From positions 62,001 through 126,000 of the forward strand of contig JARLHN010000016.1 of assembly GCA_031292255.1 (NCBI GenBank): a stretch of 64,000 nucleotides of DNA. Reading direction: 5' to 3'. The notes under the pieces were generated by a model. It was not told the DNA's origin. It made no database searches and saw only the letters and a program-made list of their open reading frames with translations. Positions within the stretch are counted from its first letter, which is position 1, and every line of letters starts with the position of its first letter. Both the position numbers and the translations under genes were made by a program. Below, one piece after another: positions 28,566-37,327 of the stretch. This DNA comes from Oryzomonas sp. Lineage in GTDB: Bacteria > Desulfobacterota > Desulfuromonadia > Geobacterales > Pseudopelobacteraceae.

Positions 28566-29782
28566 TATTCGCCCCCCTTGCGGGCGGTGATCACGTAAAC
28601 CGGGTTCTGGGCCTCGAACATCTTGTACTCGGTCAGGCTGCGGGTCTTGGCAATATTGACGCAGGCCGCCTCGGTCGTAAAACCGTGGTCTTCCAGAAAT
28701 TCGACCGCCTTGGTCAGTGTGTCCAGGGTCACGGCGTTCAGCACCACCAGCCCCTCCGGCTTGAGACGGCCGTCCACCGCAATGATGATCTCCTCCAGGT
28801 GGCCACCCGATCCGCCTATGAATACCCGGTCCGGGTCCGGTAGTTCCTCCAGGGCATCCGGCGCGTCCCCTTCCACCAGCTTCACGTTGCGTGCCATGAA
28901 TTTTTTCAGGTTTTCCCTGATAAAGGCCAGGCATTGGGCGTTCTGTTCCACGGCAAAGATACGGCCATTGGGCATCAGATTGGATGCCTCGATGGAAACG
29001 GAACCGCTCCCCGCCCCCACATCCCACAGCACCAGATCATCCTGCAACTGGAGCTTGGCCAGGGTGACGGCCCGCACCTCCTGTTTGGTGATCAGCTTCT
29101 TCGTGGTCTGGAATTCCTCATCGTCGATGCCGATCAGAGGATACTGGGTCAGATTCGGCTCATAGGTCCGGATCAGGATCAGGATATTGAGGTCGGAAGG
29201 CTTCAGTTCCAGCAGGCCACGCACGGAAGTCTTGGTAAACTTCTCGCCGGCCAGCCCCAAATCCTCGCACAGCCATGCTTCGTACCCCTCCGCGCCCCGT
29301 TCGATCAGTTCGGCGGCAATGGCTGCCGGGGTATTCACCTTGTCGGTCAGCACGCAGGCCTTCTCAGCGGCCACGATCTTGTCCACGGCCGGATGCATGC
29401 CGCGGCCATGCACCGACACGAAGATGGCGTCGTCCCACGGCTCCTTGATTTGGGCAAAGGCATACTGCATGCTGGTGACGTTGGGAAATATCTCGATACG
29501 TTCCTTGGGCAGGTTGCGCAGCAGGAAACGGGATATGCCGAAGAAGGTGGGATCACCCGAGGCCAGCAGCGCCACGCGCTTTTCGGTTTTTTTGAGAAAA
29601 TCCAGTATCTCGGGCAGATCGTCAAGGGGCATCTTTTGGCCGGCAAACTCGGGAAAGCAATCCAGATGCCGCTGATGGCCGATCATCACCTCGGCCTTAG
29701 CGATGATTTCCAGCGCCTTGGAGCCGAAACCCTCCCACCCCGTGATGCCCGCACCCACCAGATAGATCTTCTGTTCTGCCAT
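28565..29782 (-). CDS. cobL: Bifunctional precorrin-6Y methyltransferase/decarboxylase (CbiET, CobL)
   Basis: A 405-residue fusion. Residues 1 to about 205 are the CbiE C5-methyltransferase (YLVGAGITGWEGF, LASGDPTFFG). Residues about 215-405 are CbiT, a Rossmann-type C15-methyltransferase/decarboxylase (WDVGAGSGSVSIEAS, VFIGGSGGHLEEII). Together they perform late methylations of the corrin ring. It is coupled to cobI downstream. Geobacter-type bacteria use corrinoids for methylmalonyl-CoA mutase, ribonucleotide reductase and methionine synthase. No B12 riboswitch is visible in the 188 bases upstream. Confidence 0.93.
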   Translation of the reverse strand: MAEQKIYLVGAGITGWEGFGSKALEIIAKAEVMIGHQRHLDCFPEFAGQKMPLDDLPEILDFLKKTEKRVALLASGDPTFFGISRFLLRNLPKERIEIFPNVTSMQYAFAQIKEPWDDAIFVSVHGRGMHPAVDKIVAAEKACVLTDKVNTPAAIAAELIERGAEGYEAWLCEDLGLAGEKFTKTSVRGLLELKPSDLNILILIRTYEPNLTQYPLIGIDDEEFQTTKKLITKQEVRAVTLAKLQLQDDLVLWDVGAGSGSVSIEASNLMPNGRIFAVEQNAQCLAFIRENLKKFMARNVKLVEGDAPDALEELPDPDRVFIGGSGGHLEEIIIAVDGRLKPEGLVVLNAVTLDTLTKAVEFLEDHGFTTEAACVNIAKTRSLTEYKMFEAQNPVYVITARKGGE

Positions 29783-29970
29783 ATCCTGCGCCCCCGCATG
29801 GGATTAGAACCTGCCTCTGGCAACGACTATAGCATCCCGGCCGGCAAAAATCATCTGAATTGGTATGCTGATTAATATCGGTTTTCCGCTAACGATCAAG
29901 TCCCCCCTGTCCCCTTTTCTAAAGGGGGTAACCATGTGGCGGAAGATGAGCGCTATTCCGGTTGGTATTA

Positions 29971-30498
29971 TCAGGCAGAGACGAGCCGCATATACTCCCG
30001 CTCACTGATCAGCTCGCGGTTGTTTGCAACCCGGTCGAGGAAAACCATGCCGCTGATGTGGTCGTATTCATGCTGAAAGACGCGGGCAATGAAGCCGGAC
30101 AACTCCACCTCGCGCACCTCTTCCCTTCGGGACAGGTAGCGCACGCCGATGCGCAGGCTGCGCGGCACCAGACCGCGGATGCCGGGTACACTCAGGCACC
30201 CTTCCCACCCCTTCTCGGTCTCATCCGACTGCCAGAGTATCTCCGGATTGAGCATGGCTGTCGGTTCCATTGCCGGGGCGCCGGGATAACGGGGTGTGGG
30301 GCGGGAAGCCACGATGAACAGGCGCACCGGCTCATAGACCTGCGGTGCCGCGATGCCGACGCCGTTGGCCTCGGCCATGGTCGCAAGCATGTCGTCGATC
30401 AGCGCCTGCAGGGCCGGATCGGACGGATTACCGATAAGGCCGGTCTCCTGGCGGAGGACCGGGTGGCCCAGTTGAGCGATCTGGCGAAGAATGGACAT
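29971..30498 (-). CDS. def: Peptide deformylase (second copy)
   Basis: A 175-residue deformylase. Motif 1 is GVGIAAPQ, motif 2 is EGCLSVPG and motif 3 is QHEYDHISG, so all metal ligands and the catalytic Glu are present. It differs from the copy at 6022 in having the SVPGIRGLVPR insert typical of the longer, type-1B-like group. GAGGAGG lies close before the ATG. It is 21 bases downstream of the shikimate kinase gene. Which copy is essential cannot be told from sequence. Confidence 0.94.
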   Translation of the reverse strand: MSILRQIAQLGHPVLRQETGLIGNPSDPALQALIDDMLATMAEANGVGIAAPQVYEPVRLFIVASRPTPRYPGAPAMEPTAMLNPEILWQSDETEKGWEGCLSVPGIRGLVPRSLRIGVRYLSRREEVREVELSGFIARVFQHEYDHISGMVFLDRVANNRELISEREYMRLVSA

Positions 30499-30519
30499 CG
30501 GAACCTCCTCTTCCCCTCA

Positions 30520-31050
30520 TTATCGCGACAGTTGCAGCCTGTGGAGAATCTCCGTGCAGACCTCGTCGTGGGTAAGTCCCCGGCAGTCAACCGTCACATC
30601 GGCATACGCCGCATACAGTTTCCGGCGCTCTTCGAAGAGTTCGGCAAAACTCTGGTCCGGACGCTTTGCGATCCCCCTTCTCCCCAGGTCCAGGGTCCTC
30701 GACTCCAGCGTGGCCAGGTCAATGTCCAGGAAAACGATCACCCCGTCCACCGCCAGGTGCGCCATGGCGGCAGGGCTGTAGACGGCGCTCCCTCCCGTGG
30801 CGATGACATGGCAACGGCATTCCAGGCCGAGCAGGACGCGTTCTTCGATCCCCCGGAGGGCCATGTACCCCTGGGAGTCGATGATACGTTGCAAAGAGCG
30901 GCGTTCACATGTCTGGATGAGGACATCGGTGTCGATAAAGCCGAGCGAGGCCAGCTTGGCGAGGATGACGCCGACCGTGCTTTTGCCGGCCCCCGGCATC
31001 CCGACCAGCACGATATTGGAGGCTTCGCTGCGTTGCTCAGACACCTTCAA
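30520..31050 (-). CDS. aroK: Shikimate kinase
   Basis: A 176-residue P-loop kinase. GMPGAGKSTVG is Walker A (about 17-27). FIDTD carries the shikimate-binding Asp. RGIEERVL and ATGGSAV are the substrate-site segments, the last near residue 87. It phosphorylates shikimate in aromatic amino-acid synthesis. No other aro gene is adjacent. The best ribosome site (GAGAGG) favours a TTG start at 31050, which overlaps the preceding gene by 14 bases; a GTG at 31044 is the alternative. Confidence 0.88.
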   Translation of the reverse strand: MKVSEQRSEASNIVLVGMPGAGKSTVGVILAKLASLGFIDTDVLIQTCERRSLQRIIDSQGYMALRGIEERVLLGLECRCHVIATGGSAVYSPAAMAHLAVDGVIVFLDIDLATLESRTLDLGRRGIAKRPDQSFAELFEERRKLYAAYADVTVDCRGLTHDEVCTEILHRLQLSR

Positions 31051-31357
31051 CCCGCACCTCTCCCAGCTTCCCCTTCACGCTTTTCACCTTGTCTTCCATG
31101 GTCTGAATACGGTCCGTACGCGTTCCCACCTTCAGGGTCGTGGAAATGCGCGGCGCGCCCATTCCATGCACGACCTCATGGCAACGCCTGACAGCCGCGA
31201 ACACCGCATCCCACTCACCTTCGATGTTCGTCCCGTTCGCATGCAACGCGATCTTCAAGCCTGCCTGTGAAAGCACCTTTTCACAGGCGGCGACATAGGG
31301 GGACAACGATACGCCGACACCAATCGGAATGATGCACAGATCCACGATTACGTTCAT
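31037..31357 (-). CDS. MTH1187/YkoF-type thiamine-binding protein
   Basis: A 106-residue protein of the DUF77/MTH1187 family. It has the N-terminal DLCIIPIGVGVSLSPYVA strand and helix, ALHANGTNIEGEWD near residue 37-50, and RISTTLKVGTRTD. These form a ferredoxin-like fold, often tetrameric, that binds thiamine-like ligands in characterised relatives. GGGAGG precedes the ATG. It overlaps aroK, so the order is this gene, aroK, def. A perfect 7-bp hairpin (31374-31394) lies just upstream of its ribosome site. Confidence 0.85.
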   Translation of the reverse strand: MNVIVDLCIIPIGVGVSLSPYVAACEKVLSQAGLKIALHANGTNIEGEWDAVFAAVRRCHEVVHGMGAPRISTTLKVGTRTDRIQTMEDKVKSVKGKLGEVRVEGV

Positions 31358-31486
31358 ATATATACTTCCTCCCGGCTACATATTGAATGTAGCCATAACT
31401 AGTACTTATGTAACACTGACAATTTCGGGCAAAGCGTCTCCCCCAGCGGGGGGAGGCTGGGAGGGGGGCCCAGTTGAATTTGCAAC

Positions 31487-32116
31487 TTACTTCCCGCTGA
31501 GGGCCATCGCCTTCCCGAAGGCCGTCTCCATGTCGGGCAGATGGGAAAGCTCGGGAACCACCTGGATATAACGGACGACGTTGTCCTTGTCAACGACAAC
31601 CACCGACCGGGCAAGCAGCATGCTGTCGTCGATGAGCAGCCCGGTGGCACGGCCGAAAGCCCCCTCCTTGTAGTCGGAAAGAAAGGTGAGCCCGGAAAGT
31701 TTCGCCTCTTCGGCAAAACGCTTCTGGGCAAAGGGGGTATCGCGGCTGATGGCGATCCGTACTACATCTTGGGGGAGCCGCGCCCCCTTGTCGGCAAGAT
31801 AGTGCGTCTGGGACTCGCAGACCTTGGTGTCTATGGAAGGGACCACGCTCAAGAGGAGGACCTTCCCTTTCATCTGCGAGATATCGATCTTTTTCATCGT
31901 AAAGGCATCGATCAGGGCGGTTGCCGGCACCTGGCTCCCCACCTGCAAGGGAGTGCCGACGAGTTTATGCACTTCTCCCTTCACGCTGACCATGGTGCCC
32001 GGCGCGGTTGATGCGGTGTCTATGGGGATAGCAGCCCCCCCATGAAAGGCACAGCCACCTCCTGCCAGAAAAAAAAGAGCGGCCACGATTATGGTTCTCA
32101 TTCTATGATCTTTCAT
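31487..32116 (-). CDS. Exported thiol peroxidase (Tpx-like) lacking the resolving Cys
   Basis: A 209-residue Tpx-type peroxiredoxin. VVPSIDTKVCESQ holds the peroxidatic Cys near residue 100. The resolving Cys expected a short way on (RFCxAEG in Tpx) is replaced: the segment reads KRFAEEAKLSGLTFLSDY. The N-terminus has a signal with FLAGGGC, so it is probably a lipoprotein, while standard Tpx is cytoplasmic or periplasmic without a lipid anchor. It would work as a 1-Cys enzyme needing an outside thiol. It is a single gene with GGAGG before the ATG. Confidence 0.83.
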   Translation of the reverse strand: MKDHRMRTIIVAALFFLAGGGCAFHGGAAIPIDTASTAPGTMVSVKGEVHKLVGTPLQVGSQVPATALIDAFTMKKIDISQMKGKVLLLSVVPSIDTKVCESQTHYLADKGARLPQDVVRIAISRDTPFAQKRFAEEAKLSGLTFLSDYKEGAFGRATGLLIDDSMLLARSVVVVDKDNVVRYIQVVPELSHLPDMETAFGKAMALSGK

Positions 32117-32312
32117 TGCCCACCTCCTGCTGCCTGCCTTGGCAGCACAGGACCCGTCTTTAGAACCATCGACGCGGCAAAAGATCAGGCCACGTCATCT
32201 GTTTTTTGCTTATTATAGCATTTGTTTTCAAATTGTTATATTCTTGGCCGGAATTATTTATACAGGCAAGCCGCTTACTGCATCAGGAGAGTGGCAGGGT
32301 GAACCGTTCTCC

Positions 32313-34535
32313 GTGTCGATACGAAAACACATCATAATTCTGATCATCCTGATGACGGTTGTTCCCGTAGGGATTATCGTCGATTCGAGCGTCAAGGAAC
32401 GGGCTCACGATATCGAAGGGGCAACGTCGCTTGCCGCCGGGCTTGCCGAACAGATCGCCAACAACCAGAACATCCTTGTTGCGGGCGTAGAGCAGTTATT
32501 GATCACCCTGACCCACCTGCCTTCGGTTCAAAAACATGACGGGTCCGAGACGAGCAAGCTGCTTGCCGAGATCATCAGATTAAACCCCCAATACGGCAAC
32601 ATCGGCCTACAGGACAAAAACGGCATGTTGTGGGCGTCGGCCATACCGGCGCGGGGTCCGATATCGTACAGCAATCGGAGACATGTCAGAAATGCCATCA
32701 CATCGGGAAACTTTTCTTCCGGCGAATATGTGGTCGGCAAACTCCTCAAGACGCCTACCATCAGTTTCAGCTATCCCATACGGGATGGTTCCGGGCACAT
32801 CACCGGTGCGGCATCGGTTGCCATCGTCCTTGAAAAATACCAGTACCTGCTCAAAAGCAACATTAGCTATCCCGACTCTTCCATCCTGCTGGTCGATCAT
32901 CGCGGCATCATCCTCTATTCGGCTGCCAACCCTCATCTTTCCGGTAAAAAAGACAGGGCGGATCTGTTCGAACGCATGCATGAAGGCTCTGATGAGGGGA
33001 CGTTCGAGGCTGCCGGGAATATGGAGATCAATCGAATATTTTCCTATCGCAGGCTTCGTTTGAAAGACGAACAAACGCCGTACTTATACATCCGCGTCGG
33101 CGTAAAAAAGGATCTGGTCCTGAGCCAGACGCTCGCCAAACTCAGGCTTAACGTGGGGCTACTGCTCTCCCTGATGCTCCTGATGATCGGCGTGGCCTGG
33201 TATATCAATAAGAAATACGTCATAGAAAAGATCGAGTTACTACAGGCGGCATCACGACGATTTGCCCAAGGAGATTTATCGGTCAGGATTGCGCGGAACA
33301 TGGGAGGGGGGGAGCTGGGAGAGTTGGGGCTTGCCTTTGATGACATGGCGCAGCGGCTGGCCAACGACATCAGCGACCGCATGTTGGCGGAAAACGCTTT
33401 AAAGGAGGGCGAGGAGCGCTTCCGGTCCATAGCCGAATTTTCCCCCAACATGATCATGATCCACGTCAACGGGAGGTACGTCTATCTGAACCCGGCCGCC
33501 GTCGCCAAATTCGGCGCCCAGGACCCACGGGAGTTGATCGGCAGGCCGATCTTCGAGACGGTTCACCCCGATTTCCGCGAGGTTGTGCAGGAACGGGTCA
33601 GTACTATCGCCGATAAGAATACAGCCACCCTCAAAAGGGAGCAAAAACTGCTCCGGCTGGACGGGAGCACCTTTGACGTCGAGATCACGGGCATGCCCTT
33701 TAGCTACCACGATGAAAAGGCCGTGTTGGCCGTTGCCGTTGATGTTACCGAACGCAAACAGATGGAGCATGAACTGCTGCGGGCCAAGGAGGCGGCCGAT
33801 GCCGCCAACAGGGCTAAAAGCGAGTTTCTGGCCAACATGAGTCACGAAATCCGCACCCCCATGAACGGCATCATGGGCATGGCGAGCCTCCTCGGCCTGA
33901 CGGAACTCAGTGCCGAACAGAAGGAGTACCTGGAGGACATTATGGATTCCTCCGAACTCCTGCTGTCGCTCGTTAACGATGTGCTTGACCTTTCAAAGAT
34001 AGAAGCCGGCAAGATCGAGCTGGAATCCGCGCCATTCAGCCTGCGAGACAGCATCAACAGCGTGATACGGCATCAGACAGCCCGTATCCATGCCAAAGGG
34101 CTCACCATAGAAACCGCCATTGCCCCCTCCCTCCCCGATGCGCTGGCGGGGGACCAACTGCGCCTGAAACAGATCCTGCTCAACCTTATAGGCAATGCCG
34201 TCAAGTTTACGGAACACGGTTCGGTAAACGTTTCCGCACACCTGTTTGAGCGCCATGGCGCCATCGTCTATCTTTGGCTCAGCGTGGCGGATACCGGCAT
34301 CGGTATCAAGCCGGAAGCCATGGAGAGGATCTTTGCCCCATTCAGCCAGGCAGACACATCCACAACACGGGAATACGGCGGATCCGGGCTGGGGCTTTCA
34401 ATCTGCCGCCAGCTTCTGGAACTCATGGGCGGCAGGATATGGGCGGAAAGCCGGGAGGGGGCGGGCAGCACTTTTCACGTCGTAATCCCCATTGTGGCGG
34501 TCGATAGCCCGGCCGATGGCGACGTGGCGTCATGA
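32313..34535 (+). CDS. Membrane-bound PAS sensor histidine kinase
   Basis: About 740 residues. In order: a transmembrane helix (IIILIILMTVVPVGIIV), a periplasmic Cache-like sensing domain of about 260 residues, a second transmembrane helix (LLLSLMLLMIGVAWYI), HAMP (RRFAQGDLSVRI), a PAS domain (FRSIAEFSPNMIMI), a HisKA H-box (FLANMSHEIRTPMNGIMG) and the HATPase domain (LLNLIGNAVKFT, GSGLGLSICRQ). No receiver domain is fused, so it must pass phosphate to a separate regulator, none of which is adjacent. The frame is open from a TTG at 32139. I chose the GTG at 32313, which sits before the first membrane helix; the start is uncertain. Confidence 0.85.
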   Translation: MSIRKHIIILIILMTVVPVGIIVDSSVKERAHDIEGATSLAAGLAEQIANNQNILVAGVEQLLITLTHLPSVQKHDGSETSKLLAEIIRLNPQYGNIGLQDKNGMLWASAIPARGPISYSNRRHVRNAITSGNFSSGEYVVGKLLKTPTISFSYPIRDGSGHITGAASVAIVLEKYQYLLKSNISYPDSSILLVDHRGIILYSAANPHLSGKKDRADLFERMHEGSDEGTFEAAGNMEINRIFSYRRLRLKDEQTPYLYIRVGVKKDLVLSQTLAKLRLNVGLLLSLMLLMIGVAWYINKKYVIEKIELLQAASRRFAQGDLSVRIARNMGGGELGELGLAFDDMAQRLANDISDRMLAENALKEGEERFRSIAEFSPNMIMIHVNGRYVYLNPAAVAKFGAQDPRELIGRPIFETVHPDFREVVQERVSTIADKNTATLKREQKLLRLDGSTFDVEITGMPFSYHDEKAVLAVAVDVTERKQMEHELLRAKEAADAANRAKSEFLANMSHEIRTPMNGIMGMASLLGLTELSAEQKEYLEDIMDSSELLLSLVNDVLDLSKIEAGKIELESAPFSLRDSINSVIRHQTARIHAKGLTIETAIAPSLPDALAGDQLRLKQILLNLIGNAVKFTEHGSVNVSAHLFERHGAIVYLWLSVADTGIGIKPEAMERIFAPFSQADTSTTREYGGSGLGLSICRQLLELMGGRIWAESREGAGSTFHVVIPIVAVDSPADGDVAS

Positions 34536-34590
34536 CCGGCTGGAGCGTGCGCGGCTCGGCCTCCGCTTGAACACACCGCGACCACGCCAA

Positions 34591-35547
34591 TCACCCGCCG
34601 AACTCCAGGGCCGCCCACCAGGCCGCAACGACCACGACGGCACTGAACAGCGCCAGCAGGGCGTTGAGCAAACGGCCGGGACGTCCGTATCTCTCCAGCA
34701 CATATCCCGTTATCAGTCCAAGACATGTCCCGAACAGAAAACCGAAGAGGTGCGCCCCCAGATCGGTGTTTTTCCCCTCGGTGCCGAGCAGGGCCAAGAG
34801 GGCCAGGGCAGACGACACGGGGAGCGGCCAGCGCCGCTGCAACTGCTGCCGGTAGTGCACCAGGCTGAGCGCCGCGAGGATGCCGACAGCTCCGAATACG
34901 GTGGTGGATGCCCCCACGGAGCTATGGCCGGGGGGCTGCACGTATGCGTTGGCCAGATTGCCGAGGGCTCCGGCCCCCAGCAGCAGACTCCATGCCAGCC
35001 CGGAGCCGAGCTCGCGGCAGAGGAAGACAACAAAGATACCGCCTATGGCCAGGTTGCTTACCAAGTGCAGGCTGTCGGCGTGCAGCGTTAGAGCGGTCAC
35101 GACCCGCCACCACTCGCCATCCAGTATCCTGGCGGCCTGGGCATTGCCGAGCCCGATCCAATCCTGTCGTGAAAAGGAGAACAGCGTGTCGTCAATCCGG
35201 GTCAGGTTATGGAAGGTCGCCAGGAGAACCAGAACAGAGAGGGTCGCCAGGGTATTTTCCGCCAGAGGGTGAACAGGCGGGGCCTCTGGGGGCCAATTGC
35301 GGTTTTCCTCCTCGAAGAGCCGCAACTCTTCGCAGGCCTTGTCACGGTAGCCGGCCGGCACCAGCAGGCACCAGCCTCCCGCATCATGCTCAATTCGGCA
35401 CGGCACGAAGCGGGCTTCCAGGACCAGCGCCCAGAGCAGAATCCGGCCGCTGGAAGATGGTGCGGCCGCCAGTTCCGGGTCCAACCCGGAAGCAACCTCC
35501 ACCCATTCTTCATCATGCGGGCCGGGTATTTCGCTTGTGTGCTCCAT
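34591..35547 (-). CDS. Rhomboid-family intramembrane serine protease
   Basis: A 318-residue membrane protein. A soluble N-terminal region of about 100 residues precedes six or seven transmembrane helices. The signatures are HADSLHLVSNL (the oxyanion-site His/Asn segment), GASTTVFGAVG with the catalytic Ser, and GAHLFGFLFG with the catalytic His. The Ser motif reads GAST instead of the common GxSG, a mild departure. It would cleave membrane proteins within or near the bilayer. It stands between the sensor kinase and the nif operon with no clear functional tie. Confidence 0.88.
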   Translation of the reverse strand: MEHTSEIPGPHDEEWVEVASGLDPELAAAPSSSGRILLWALVLEARFVPCRIEHDAGGWCLLVPAGYRDKACEELRLFEEENRNWPPEAPPVHPLAENTLATLSVLVLLATFHNLTRIDDTLFSFSRQDWIGLGNAQAARILDGEWWRVVTALTLHADSLHLVSNLAIGGIFVVFLCRELGSGLAWSLLLGAGALGNLANAYVQPPGHSSVGASTTVFGAVGILAALSLVHYRQQLQRRWPLPVSSALALLALLGTEGKNTDLGAHLFGFLFGTCLGLITGYVLERYGRPGRLLNALLALFSAVVVVAAWWAALEFGG

Positions 35548-35632
35548 GCTAGTACTATAACCACCCCTGCCACGCTTTACCAGGGCGCTGACGAAAAATG
35601 TGGGAGGTCCGGGAGATCAGCCCTGCCGCCTC

Positions 35633-35677
35633 GACAAACGAAAAGAGGCGGCACCATGGCCACCTCTTTTCGTTGTC
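35633..35677 (-). terminator. Terminator-like hairpin after nifK
   Basis: A stem of about 18 pairs (35633-35652 with 35658-35677), with one bulge and one mismatch, lies 19 bases past the nifK stop. The T-rich part lies inside the descending arm. It likely ends the nifHDK transcript. Confidence 0.65.
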
Positions 35678-35695
35678 TGCAATTTAAGGGTCTTT

Positions 35696-37165
35696 CTACC
35701 GCATCAACTCGAATTGCCGATCCTCACAGGTTTCATCCTTGATATCGATGAACTTGTTGCAAATCTCGGTCAACATGTTGACGGCGCCCTGGTAACCGAT
35801 GATCGGATAGCGGTGCTTGTTGACGCGATCGAATACCGGGAAACCGAAGCGGAAGAGGGGTACCTTGGCGTCGCGGGCGGCAAATTTGCCATGACTGTCC
35901 CCGATCACGGCATCAACCGGATCGGTCATCAACAACGAGCGCAAATGCCAGAGATCTTTGTTCATGTAGATCTTGCAACCCTTGCCGTACATGGAACCAT
36001 CCAGCAGCGCCTGAAGTTCCTTCTCGACCTTCTTGCTGCCGCGGCTGCAGAGAATGTGGTGAGGTACCCCACCCATTTCCAGCAGAAAGGATACGTAGCC
36101 CATCAGGTAGTCCGGATCGCCGTACACAGCGAACTTCTTGCCGTGTATGTACTGATGCGAATCCGTGATGGCGTCCACGGCGCGGCCGCGCTCGTTCTTC
36201 AGTGAAGCCGGCACTTCCTTGCCAAACAGCTCGGCCACCTTCATGATGAAGGCATCGGTTTTCTCGATCCCCATCGGCATCGGCATGGAAACATGCTTGC
36301 CGGAGTAGTTCTCCTTGATCCAGTTGAAGGTCTTGGGTGTGGCATAGGGACCTATTGCGATGGTGGCCTTTCCGTTGATGGAATCGGCGGCATCCTCCAG
36401 CTTGGTTCCTCCGGCATAGATATGGTAACTGCCGTCGCAGGGGGAATCGAAGGTATCGGAGATGTCGGCCAGGACAGTATACGGAATACCGAAGGCCTCA
36501 AGGATGCGCTTGTATTCGCGGTAGTCCCCGGTATTGAAATCGCAGCCGGCGATCAGATTCAGCTTGCCGGTGCAGCGCCCTTCGATCTTTTTCTCCTCGG
36601 TCAGGTTTTGCAGAACCGATACCAGCATGGAGTCGTAGCCGTGGATATGGGTGCCGTTGAAGCTGGGTGTGTTGGCATAGGGGATCGGCATCTCCTTGGG
36701 GACAATACCCTTCTGCTTGGCGTTCTTGATGAAAGCTGTCAGGTCGTCGCCGATGACCTCCGGCATGCAGGAGGTGAATACCGCTATCATTTTGGGCTTG
36801 TAGATGGCATAGGCGTTCTCGAGCCCTTCATGGAGGTTGTTCTGGCCACCGAACACCGCGCCGTCCTCGGTCATGGAGTCGGACACTGCCGGGGCCGGCT
36901 CACGGAAATGGCGGTTGAGTGTGGAGCGGTAGTAGGAGGCACACCCCTGTGAACCATGGACGAAGGGGAGTGTCCCTTCGAAGCCGTGTGCGGCCAACTG
37001 CGCGCCGAGCGGCTGACAGGCGTGGACCGGATTGATCACCAGCGCCTGGCGTGCAAAGTTTTTCTCTTTATACTCTTCGGTATTGATCCACTCTTTGACC
37101 CGTTCTATCTCTTCGGGCGGCGTCTCGACAATCTTTTTGACTTCAAGTCCTAGTAAGTTCGACAT
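35696..37165 (-). CDS. nifK: Nitrogenase molybdenum-iron protein beta chain
   Basis: A 489-residue subunit that holds half of each P-cluster. The cluster cysteines are visible in HACQPLGA, HGSQGCASYYR and FTSCMPEVIGDD. AAGGAG at the right distance favours the ATG at 37165 over the longer frame. It is the third gene of nifH-nifD-nifK on the minus strand. nifE and nifN, which often follow, are not here; a terminator hairpin and then the rhomboid gene come next. With NifD it forms the heterotetramer that reduces dinitrogen. Confidence 0.98.
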   Translation of the reverse strand: MSNLLGLEVKKIVETPPEEIERVKEWINTEEYKEKNFARQALVINPVHACQPLGAQLAAHGFEGTLPFVHGSQGCASYYRSTLNRHFREPAPAVSDSMTEDGAVFGGQNNLHEGLENAYAIYKPKMIAVFTSCMPEVIGDDLTAFIKNAKQKGIVPKEMPIPYANTPSFNGTHIHGYDSMLVSVLQNLTEEKKIEGRCTGKLNLIAGCDFNTGDYREYKRILEAFGIPYTVLADISDTFDSPCDGSYHIYAGGTKLEDAADSINGKATIAIGPYATPKTFNWIKENYSGKHVSMPMPMGIEKTDAFIMKVAELFGKEVPASLKNERGRAVDAITDSHQYIHGKKFAVYGDPDYLMGYVSFLLEMGGVPHHILCSRGSKKVEKELQALLDGSMYGKGCKIYMNKDLWHLRSLLMTDPVDAVIGDSHGKFAARDAKVPLFRFGFPVFDRVNKHRYPIIGYQGAVNMLTEICNKFIDIKDETCEDRQFELMR

Positions 37166-37327
37166 AATATTCTCCTTGACGGCCGGGACCAATCTGTCCA
37201 CAGTCCGTAATTAGATGTTCCATCGGCGTTCGATTTTGATGCCGGCCCAGTGGGGGGCAACGGGTTCCGCGGAGGTGTAGCAGCGCTACGCCGCAGAAGA
37301 GGAGTCCGAAGGCCACCGCTCATACGT
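37166..37327. other. nifD-nifK gap with a family C repeat core
   Basis: 162 bases. The segment 37270-37294 (gaggtgtagcagcgctacgccgc) matches, on the opposite strand, the palindromic core of the repeat after motB. No gene or promoter that I can support lies here, apart from the nifK ribosome site. Confidence 0.5.

Noticed and set aside
29783..29970. Possible cobalamin riboswitch before the cobalamin genes
   Set aside because: The gap is too short for a full element and the B12 box is absent.
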